From the NCBI GenBank assembly GCA_017936665.1, contig JAGBFB010000006.1:1-64000 (forward strand): a DNA stretch of 64,000 nt, in the 5' to 3' direction. Origin of the DNA: Spirochaetaceae bacterium (GTDB taxonomy: Bacteria; Spirochaetota; Spirochaetia; Treponematales; Treponemataceae). Numbering within the stretch: the first letter of the stretch is position 1; every line of letters starts with the position of its first letter. The notes below the pieces were generated by a model. It was not told the origin of the DNA and searched no databases. It saw nothing but the letters and a program-made list of their open reading frames with translations. The position numbers and the translations under genes were made by a program. Positions 57,960 to 64,000 of this stretch are shown here, piece by piece.

Positions 57960-59867
57960 ATGTATAAGACATTACCACAAATGCTAAAAGATAGAGCAGA
58001 ACTTCATCCTGATGTTTCTGCACAATACTATAAAAGTGGAAAAAGTGATTTCTTACAGATTTCTTTCAAAGAACTTTACCAAATTTCTTTGGATTTTGGT
58101 GCTGGACTTCTTTCAATTGGAGTTGTTAGAGAAGACCATGTAGGTCTTATTTCAGATAATCGCAAGGAATGGCAACAAGCTGATATGGGAATTATGGCTA
58201 TTGGTGCAATTGATGTTCCTCGTGGATGTGATGCAACAGAAAAAGATTTATCTTACATTTTATCTTTTGCTGATTGTAAAACAGTTGTAGCAGAAAATTC
58301 ATCTCAAGTAATAAAAATTTCTAATCTTAAAGAAAATATTCCAACATTAAAACAACTTATCATTTTTGATGAACCATCTGATGCAGCAAAAGATGCAGCA
58401 AAACAAGTTGGACTAGAACTTTTTAAATACAATGAAATTCTTGAAAAAGGAAAAGAATATCGTTCTGCAAATCCTAACAAAGTTGAAGAAGAACTTGAAA
58501 AAGGAAAAGAAACTGATTTAGCATGTATCATTTTTACATCTGGAACTACTGGAGAACCAAAAGGTGTAATGCTAGAACATAGAAACTTTATTGTACAATT
58601 TGATGAATTACATGAAAGAATTCCATTAAATGTTGGTGAAAAAGCAATTTCTGTTCTTCCTGTTTGGCATGCATTTGAACGCCTTTGTGAATATATTATG
58701 CTTTCTCAAGGTGCTGCAATTTGTTACTCAAAACCTATCGGAAGTATTCTTCTTGCAGATTTTGTAAAATTAAATCCACAAATTATTCCTGCTGTTCCAC
58801 GAGTTTTTGAAGCAATTTACGATGGAATTTATCGTACTATGCGAAAAACTGGGGGAATCACTTATGCTTTATTCCGTTTTTTCGTTGCAGTAGGAAATTT
58901 ACATTCAAAAATGGATAGAAAAATGTTCCGAAAAACTGCTCGTTTTGGAAAAGATTATATCTTTTTTGTTTGGTTGGCATTTTTTATTCCATGGTTGTTG
59001 CTTTATCCTGTAAAACTTTTAGGAAGCAAACTTGTATTTAGCAAAATCAGAGCAAAACTTGGAAACGCATTTAAAGGTGGTGTTTCTGGAGGAGGAGCTT
59101 TACCTCCTGCAATAGATAATTTCTTCTGGACAGTAGGTATAAATCTTGTAGAAGGATACGGATTAACAGAGACAGCTCCAGTAATTGGTGTTCGTCCAAT
59201 GTACAAACCAGTTTTTGGAACAGTTGGTTCCCCTATTCGTCATGTTGAAGTTCGTATTGTAGATGACAATGGAAATATTCTTCCTGCTGGAAAAAAAGGA
59301 GAAGTTCAAGTTCGAGGTGGAATCGTTATGCGTGGATATTATAAACGGGATGACCTTACTGCAAAAGTTATTGATAAAGATGGTTGGTTTTCAACTGGGG
59401 ATATCGGTATGCTAACTGTAAACAACGAAATTGTTTTAAGAGGACGTAAAAAAGATACAATCGTATTGCGTGGTGGCGAAAATGTAGAACCTCTTCCAAT
59501 CGAAATGAAAATCAATGAATCACGATATGTTACACAATCCGTTGTTGTAGGACAAGATGAAAGATACCTTGGTGTTTTGATTGTTCCTGTTCAAGATGAA
59601 GTTGAATCATTTGCAAAAGAAAATTCAATTTCTTACACAAGTTATGAAAACCTTTTGAAAAACGCAGAAATTCAAAAACTTTTTGAAACAGAAATTCAAA
59701 ACTCTGTAAACTCAAAAAATGGATTTAAGATGTTTGAACGCATTTCTAAATTTGTTCTTTTACCAAAAAACTTTGAAGTTGGTGTGGAACTTTCTGCAAA
59801 ACAAGAAATTATGCGTTATCGCTTAAATGATATTTACGAAAAAGAAATTAAATCAATGTTTAATTAG
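57960..59867 (+). CDS. AMP-binding long-chain acyl-CoA synthetase
   Basis: A 635-aa adenylate-forming enzyme that activates fatty acids with ATP and CoA. The start at 57960 (M-Y-K-T-L-P-Q-M-L) has GGAG 7 nt upstream. The P-loop-like I-F-T-S-G-T-T-G-E-P-K-G-V is at about 190-202, V-L-P-V-W-H-A-F-E-R at about 235, E-G-Y-G-L-T-E-T-A-P at about 400, and G-W-F-S-T-G-D-I-G with R-G-R-K-K-D at about 475-500. A hydrophobic stretch at about 335-360 (I-F-F-V-W-L-A-F-F-I-P-W-L-L-L-Y) is typical of the FadD15-like membrane-associated branch. The 3' end overlaps the convergent peptidase gene by 8 bp. Confidence 0.93.
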   Translation: MYKTLPQMLKDRAELHPDVSAQYYKSGKSDFLQISFKELYQISLDFGAGLLSIGVVREDHVGLISDNRKEWQQADMGIMAIGAIDVPRGCDATEKDLSYILSFADCKTVVAENSSQVIKISNLKENIPTLKQLIIFDEPSDAAKDAAKQVGLELFKYNEILEKGKEYRSANPNKVEEELEKGKETDLACIIFTSGTTGEPKGVMLEHRNFIVQFDELHERIPLNVGEKAISVLPVWHAFERLCEYIMLSQGAAICYSKPIGSILLADFVKLNPQIIPAVPRVFEAIYDGIYRTMRKTGGITYALFRFFVAVGNLHSKMDRKMFRKTARFGKDYIFFVWLAFFIPWLLLYPVKLLGSKLVFSKIRAKLGNAFKGGVSGGGALPPAIDNFFWTVGINLVEGYGLTETAPVIGVRPMYKPVFGTVGSPIRHVEVRIVDDNGNILPAGKKGEVQVRGGIVMRGYYKRDDLTAKVIDKDGWFSTGDIGMLTVNNEIVLRGRKKDTIVLRGGENVEPLPIEMKINESRYVTQSVVVGQDERYLGVLIVPVQDEVESFAKENSISYTSYENLLKNAEIQKLFETEIQNSVNSKNGFKMFERISKFVLLPKNFEVGVELSAKQEIMRYRLNDIYEKEIKSMFN

Positions 59868-60792
59868 GCGTTGAAAGTTGTAAGATTTCTGGATGATATT
59901 CAAAATGCATATTATCCCAGATATCCCACTTTCCACCCCAAATAAAACCTTCTGATTCAAAGATGGATATCACTTCTTCTGGTGGCATCCATCTTTTTTT
60001 TATGGGATAAGTAATCCAACCGTCGTCGTAAAAATCTTGCGTCCACTTCCAATAAATTTGCTTTGAACCATATTTCTTTGGAACTATATCTATACTAATT
60101 CCCCAACTATGTGATGAACGATTTTCATTATCTCTAACTTCCCGCCAATTATATCCTGTAATAACTGTTGGTAATTTTAAAAATTTATCTACTTCTGAAT
60201 TTTTTAAAGCAAGTTCTCTTATCTTTTTATCAATATTTAATAATGGTTCTTTTATTTTTTTATGAACTCTTACTTTCCAATCTAAAAATTCAATCGTAAT
60301 AATTTGAGGTTCAATTTGTTTTTGTGTATAAGCCTGATATAAAAAATTTTGCACCAAAGTTAAAGAACTTGGTTTATAATCATCTCTGTTTTCTGAAGAA
60401 CTCATATCTTTTAGAAATAATACTTTAAAATCTGTAAAATCGTCTGGATTCGGTATTTCTTCAGGATAATATTCAATTGAAATAGGATTATACTTCTTCC
60501 AATCCATTAAATTTTCTTTTGGCAAAATTCTTTCATTTTTATAAAAAAATCGTTTTATCTTGTCTTCTGATTTTTTTACATCATCATTTTTTAAATCAAT
60601 AAACCATAGTTGTTCACCTGTATCAAAACCGTAAGTAACAAAATTTTTTGGATAAGCAATTTTCATTGCAGTAATAAAATTTTTAAACAAGTGTGATTCA
60701 AATTCAATTGGAACTGAAAATATCTTTAGAGAAATAAAACTAATAACTAAAACAAAAATTATTTTCTTTAATAAATTTTTATAAAACATCAT
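59860..60792 (-). CDS. M15-family D-Ala-D-Ala carboxypeptidase-like exported protein
   Basis: A 310-aa protein with a signal peptide or anchor (hydrophobic I-I-F-V-L-V-I-S-F-I-S-L at 11-22). The C-terminal domain (about 195-300) carries the M15 zinc motifs: S-S-H-S-W-G-I-S-I-D-I (His and Asp ligands), W-G-G-K-W-D-I-W-D-N-M-H-F-E-Y (catalytic Glu/Asp and third His), as in Peptidase_M15_4. It probably trims peptidoglycan cross-peptides in the periplasm. The -10 box (TACAAT) lies 5 nt before the first of two adjacent ATGs and 8 nt before the second (60789); the second fits the leaderless spacing better. Confidence 0.86.
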   Translation of the reverse strand: MMFYKNLLKKIIFVLVISFISLKIFSVPIEFESHLFKNFITAMKIAYPKNFVTYGFDTGEQLWFIDLKNDDVKKSEDKIKRFFYKNERILPKENLMDWKKYNPISIEYYPEEIPNPDDFTDFKVLFLKDMSSSENRDDYKPSSLTLVQNFLYQAYTQKQIEPQIITIEFLDWKVRVHKKIKEPLLNIDKKIRELALKNSEVDKFLKLPTVITGYNWREVRDNENRSSHSWGISIDIVPKKYGSKQIYWKWTQDFYDDGWITYPIKKRWMPPEEVISIFESEGFIWGGKWDIWDNMHFEYHPEILQLSTPN

Positions 60793-60797
60793 TTATT

Positions 60798-60839
60798 ATT
60801 GTAAATTTTTCTTGTATATTTAGCAAGATTTTGTATAAT
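60798..60839. promoter_or_regulatory. Interleaved divergent promoters (M15 peptidase and AI-2E transporter)
   Basis: Minus: TTGCTA (60826-60821), 17 bp, TACAAT (60803-60798). Plus: TTGTAT (60812-60817), 16 bp, TATAAT (60834-60839), 8 nt to ATG 60848. The -35 box of each lies in the spacer of the other, so polymerase binding should be mutually exclusive. Confidence 0.6.
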
Positions 60840-60847
60840 TTTAAACT

Positions 60848-61957
60848 ATGGATTTTAACACTGATAAGACAAATTTTCAAAATTTTATTCTATTAGGCAT
60901 TTTTGCTTTATTACTTGTTGCTGTAATTTTAATTTTAAAACCATTTTTTACAGTAATTTTATGGTCATCTCTTTTATATATTCTAATAAGTCCTTTTTAC
61001 AGAAAAATTGTTAACAAAATGAATCCTTCTAAAAAAGGATTTAAAACAAAAAAACATCTTTTAAGTGGATTATTTGCAGTTGGTACAATGCTTATTATTG
61101 CTGGCTTACTTTTCCTCTTGGGTTCACAGTTGATTAGTCAGTTAATTTCTTTTTTATCAGATGTGGAAACATTTATAAAAGAAAATCCAGATTTTTTTAC
61201 TGAATCAGATATTGCCGTTTGGATAAAACAATTTTTAGAATCAAATAATATTATTTTTTCTTGGTTAGAAAACTTTGATTTAAGAGCACAAATTATTACT
61301 CTTGTACAAAATTATAGTTCTAAACTTTTTTCTTTTAGTACAACTTTAATTAGCGGTACTGGTAACTTTTTAGTTTCTTTTGCTTTTTCAGTTTTTATAC
61401 TTTATTTCTTTTACTTAGATGGTACTTATTTAGGTTCTTTACTTGCAAAAGCAATTCCAATAAATCCAATTCATGTAAACAAATTGATGAATAAATTCAT
61501 TGAAGTTACACGTGGTCTTTTTTCTGGATATATTTTAGTTGCTCTTTATCAAGGATTTGTAGCTTTCATTTTAATGACAATTTTTGGCGTTGAAGGTTCT
61601 ATGCTTTTTTCTGTTATTCTGATGTTTGCTTCGTTTATTCCTCTTTTTGGAGCTGCAATTGTATGGGCACCTATCGGATTAATAATGTGTTTTACAGGAC
61701 CAATTTGGAAAGGTATTTTATTTTTAATTCTTGCTGCAATCACCATTAGCTTTTTGGATAATTTTTTACGTCCTTTCTTTTTGAAAGATAGAATTAAAGT
61801 TCATCCGTTGATAATTTTCTTTGCAATCTTAGGTGGAATACAATTATTTGGTATGAATGGTCTTTTGTTAGGACCTTTAGTAATTATTCTATTTTTTACT
61901 ATATTAGATATTCTCTCAAATAACGAAAAAGAAACATCTCTTGCAGATGATGATTAA
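60848..61957 (+). CDS. AI-2E family transporter (PerM-like)
   Basis: A 369-aa inner-membrane protein with eight hydrophobic segments, the normal topology of the AI-2E_transport (PF01594) family: an N-terminal pair, a long soluble stretch (about 90-155), then six helices. Family motifs include F-S-G-Y-I-L-V-A-L-Y-Q-G-F-V-A-F-I (about 222), F-I-P-L-F-G-A-A-I-V-W-A-P-I (about 262) and D-N-F-L-R-P-F-F (about 302-309). Despite the name, members export diverse substrates or act as Na+/H+ antiporters; none can be assigned here. There is no Shine-Dalgarno site; the -10 box ends 8 nt before ATG. Confidence 0.9.
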   Translation: MDFNTDKTNFQNFILLGIFALLLVAVILILKPFFTVILWSSLLYILISPFYRKIVNKMNPSKKGFKTKKHLLSGLFAVGTMLIIAGLLFLLGSQLISQLISFLSDVETFIKENPDFFTESDIAVWIKQFLESNNIIFSWLENFDLRAQIITLVQNYSSKLFSFSTTLISGTGNFLVSFAFSVFILYFFYLDGTYLGSLLAKAIPINPIHVNKLMNKFIEVTRGLFSGYILVALYQGFVAFILMTIFGVEGSMLFSVILMFASFIPLFGAAIVWAPIGLIMCFTGPIWKGILFLILAAITISFLDNFLRPFFLKDRIKVHPLIIFFAILGGIQLFGMNGLLLGPLVIILFFTILDILSNNEKETSLADDD

Positions 61958-61968
61958 GAATAATGTAG

Positions 61969-61997
61969 TAGATAAAAATATATAAATTCTATATACT
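61969..61997 (+). promoter_or_regulatory. Promoter of the PTS IIC gene
   Basis: TAGATA (61969-61974), 17 bp, TATACT (61992-61997), 6 nt to ATG 62004. Leaderless arrangement with the same -35 variant as the DpnII-type operon. Confidence 0.55.
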
Positions 61998-62003
61998 TTT
62001 TCT

Positions 62004-63113
62004 ATGAAAAACAAATGGTTAAAACGATACTTTGTCGACTCTCTTGCGGGTATGGCTCTCGGTCTCTTTTCTACTTTGATTATTGGACTAATCATTAAAC
62101 AAATTGGTTCTTTTTTTCCAGTTATTGATGCATCAATAGAAAACCCTGCCATACACTTGGTTGTCCTAAGTACAATAGGACAGTTCTTTGTAAAAATTGG
62201 ACAAATCCTTACAGTATTAACAGGTGCTGGAATTGCTCTTGGTGTTGCAAATTCTCTTGGAGTTCCTAAACTTGTATTGTATGCAAGTGCACTTACAGGT
62301 ACAATTGGTGCCTATGCTACAGGTTTTATTTCTGGTTCTATTGTTACACAAACAGGAGCAATTTTGCTTTCAGGACCAGGCGATCCACTTGGAGCTTTGG
62401 TTGCTGCTTTAGCAGGAGCTGAAGTTGGCCGACTTGTTTCTGGAAAAACAAAAGTTGATATAATTATTACTCCTGCAGTTACAATTATTGTTGGTTGTAT
62501 TTCAGCAGTAGTTTTTGGACCAATTCTTGCAGCTGGAGCAACTTGGCTTGGAGAAGGAATTAGAAAAGCAACTGAACTTCAACCGTTCTGGATGGGAATT
62601 GTTATCAGCGTTTCTATGGGAATGATTTTAACTTTACCAATTAGTTCTGCTGCAATTGGAATAATTTTAGGTTTAAGTGGATTAGCTGGAGGAGCCGCTA
62701 CAGCAGGATGTTGTGCACAAATGATTGGTTTTGCGGTTATCAGTTGGAAAGATAATGGTCTAAACGGATTTTTTGCCCAAGGATTAGGAACTTCTATGTT
62801 ACAAATTCCAAATATTGTAAAAAATCCACGCATTTGGATTCCACCAACTTTAGCAAGTGCAATTACAGGACCAATCGCAACTGTCTTATTAAAAATGGAA
62901 AACCTTCCTGCTGGAAGTGGAATGGGAACATCTGGACTTGTTGGTCCACTATTAACTTGGCAAGCAATGATTCCTAACGAAAGTGGTCTTTCTATTATTC
63001 TAAAAATTCTTTTTGTTGATGTTATTTTACCAGCAATTCTTTCTTATGGAATTTACTTTTTTATGTATAAAAAAGGCTGGATTAAAGACGGCGATATGAA
63101 ATTAGAAAATTAA
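62004..63113 (+). CDS. PTS_EIIC_2-type sugar permease-like protein
   Basis: A 369-aa integral membrane protein of about eight to ten helices, matching the PTS_EIIC_2 (PF13303) family: D-S-L-A-G-M-A-L-G-L-F-S-T-L-I-I-G at residues 12-28, G-D-P-L-G-A-L-V-A-A-L-A-G-A-E at about 131-145, P-I-S-S-A-A-I-G-I near 212, and G-L-A-G-G-A-A-T-A-G-C-C-A-Q at about 225-238. These stand-alone IIC proteins lack IIA and IIB domains and no such genes are seen here, so transport may not depend on phosphotransfer. The substrate is unknown. A strong terminator follows. Confidence 0.85.
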   Translation: MKNKWLKRYFVDSLAGMALGLFSTLIIGLIIKQIGSFFPVIDASIENPAIHLVVLSTIGQFFVKIGQILTVLTGAGIALGVANSLGVPKLVLYASALTGTIGAYATGFISGSIVTQTGAILLSGPGDPLGALVAALAGAEVGRLVSGKTKVDIIITPAVTIIVGCISAVVFGPILAAGATWLGEGIRKATELQPFWMGIVISVSMGMILTLPISSAAIGIILGLSGLAGGAATAGCCAQMIGFAVISWKDNGLNGFFAQGLGTSMLQIPNIVKNPRIWIPPTLASAITGPIATVLLKMENLPAGSGMGTSGLVGPLLTWQAMIPNESGLSIILKILFVDVILPAILSYGIYFFMYKKGWIKDGDMKLEN

Positions 63114-63137
63114 CTTATATTCCCAAAGAATATAAAA

Positions 63138-63175
63138 AGATGTTATTTGTACTTATTTTGATACAAATAACATCT
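63138..63175 (+). terminator. Strong intrinsic terminator after 63113
   Basis: AGATGTTATTTGTA (63138-63151) pairs perfectly with TACAAATAACATCT (63162-63175), flanked by A5 and T7. Confidence 0.92.
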
Positions 63176-63252
63176 TTTTTTATACCTAAAAATGTGTTAC
63201 AATGTACAAAATGTCTGTTTGACATTATCATTCTTTTCTTAAAGGAAATCAA

Positions 63253-64000
63253 ATGAAAATCAAAAATCTTTTGATAACAAGCATTTTTCTTTTTAGCTTA
63301 ATGCTTTTTGTTGGATGTGCATCTACAGCAGGCTCATCTACCGTAGCAAATGTACCAGATCCAACTAATGGTGAACCACAATGGTGGCTCAATATGAAAG
63401 GACCTGCCTATCAAGTCTTAATTTATTCTTTTGCTGATTCAGATGGCGATGGTTACGGAGATTTTCAAGGTCTTATCAGTAAACTTGATTATTTAAATGA
63501 TGGAAATCCAGAAACATCAACAGATTTAGGTGTTGAACTTTTATGGCTTTCACCAATTCATCCTGCTGCATCATATCATGGTTACGATGTTAAAGATTAT
63601 ATGGCTGTTAATCCTAAATACGGAACAATGGCAGATTTTGATCAACTTATTGCTGAATGTGCAAAAAGAAATATCAAAGTTATTTTGGATTTAGTTTTCA
63701 ACCACTCTTCAACATCTCATCCTTGGTTTGAAGATATGTTAGCAAATCCTACTTCAAAATATCGCAACTACTATATCCATAAAGATAACTCAATCAACTA
63801 CGGAACTGGTGGAATGGGAAGTTTCCACACAGCCTACGGAGAAGAAGGTAAAATCGAATATTTTGGTGCATTTAGCCCAACAATGCCTGATTTAAACTGT
63901 GCTAACCCTGCTGTAAAAAGAGAATTTGTAAAAATTATGAAATTCTGGCTCGAAAGAGGTGTTGCAGGATTTAGATTTGATGCTGCAAAACATATTTTTG
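63253..64000 (+). CDS. GH13 alpha-amylase family lipoprotein (truncated by window end)
   Basis: The first 249 codons of a secreted starch- or maltodextrin-active enzyme. AAAGGAA lies 7 nt before the ATG. Residues 1-20 form a lipoprotein signal (lipobox L-F-V-G-C). The GH13 barrel begins P-A-Y-Q-V-L-I-Y-S-F-A-D-S-D-G-D-G-Y-G-D-F-Q-G-L; conserved region I is D-L-V-F-N-H (about 153-158) and region II G-F-R-F-D-A-A-K-H with the catalytic aspartate (about 238-246). The calcium-binding D-x-D-x-D-G loop is kept. The acid/base Glu and the last Asp lie beyond 64000. It probably degrades alpha-glucans at the cell surface. A TGTC-TGTTT-GACA inverted repeat lies just upstream. Confidence 0.93.
   Translation, partial: MKIKNLLITSIFLFSLMLFVGCASTAGSSTVANVPDPTNGEPQWWLNMKGPAYQVLIYSFADSDGDGYGDFQGLISKLDYLNDGNPETSTDLGVELLWLSPIHPAASYHGYDVKDYMAVNPKYGTMADFDQLIAECAKRNIKVILDLVFNHSSTSHPWFEDMLANPTSKYRNYYIHKDNSINYGTGGMGSFHTAYGEEGKIEYFGAFSPTMPDLNCANPAVKREFVKIMKFWLERGVAGFRFDAAKHIF

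Noticed and set aside
1-64000. tRNA, rRNA, tmRNA, CRISPR array or replication origin
   Set aside because: None was recognised by eye on either strand. A covariance-model search would be needed to exclude a divergent small RNA gene.

Overview
The window looks like chromosomal DNA of a low-GC, host-associated spirochaete of the genus Treponema. The evidence is a FlaB-type periplasmic flagellin with a sigma-28-like promoter, FlgM, many signal-peptide and lipoprotein products, two BspA/TpLRR leucine-rich-repeat proteins, and the codon bias. This assignment is inference from gene content; no rRNA or tRNA gene was recognised. About 50 protein genes are supported.

Layout. 1-140 is the right end of an IS3-family element. 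217-2131 holds a small DUF4160 pair, an LRR protein and its divergent XRE regulator. 2187-9764 is mostly housekeeping: cysK, a MATE pump, an FMN reductase, flaB, rsmI, flgM, a degenerate Fe-ADH-like protein and a SpoU methyltransferase. 9750-17352 has an HATPase-HDOD protein, a SlyD-like PPIase, a Gx-family membrane protein, TPR and GerMN proteins, and proS. 17381-20612 is a four-gene DpnII/MboI-type (GATC) restriction-modification operon with one unrecognised gene; its second methyltransferase seems to start at ATT. 20735-31449 has tex, three envelope proteins, an SDF symporter and nif3. 31419-38762 is an accessory island: an AAA/DUF4143 ATPase between two perfect 36-bp repeats of the nif3 3' end, a Fic protein with a promoter inside an inverted repeat, a 960-aa lipoprotein with nine W-G-S repeats plus collagen-like and LRR segments, its divergent XRE regulator, and a second DUF4143 ATPase. 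38883-49426 has a carB-dapF fusion, an ECF S component, trkA-trkH, htpG and an hsp20 gene with a consensus sigma-54 promoter. 49784-64000 has an EAL protein, a SUMF1 lipoprotein, two HTH paralogues near TTAAAC-N5-GTTTAA dyads, an acyl-CoA synthetase, an M15 peptidase, an AI-2E transporter, a PTS IIC protein and a truncated GH13 lipoprotein.

Themes. (1) Sixteen genes have a sigma-70-like -35/-10 pair whose -10 box ends 5-9 nt before the start codon, and most of them lack a Shine-Dalgarno sequence; three more have the -10 box alone. This predicts widespread leaderless mRNAs and corrects several starts. Genes inside operons have ordinary Shine-Dalgarno sites. (2) Two unrelated loci share one architecture: an LRR surface protein divergent from a small XRE regulator, with three copies of a locus-specific motif spaced 30-31 bp. 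I consider this the best candidate for an undescribed system. (3) Small accessory genes each have a private regulatory site: dyads centred on the -10 box, an inverted repeat around a promoter, or paired TTAAAC dyads.
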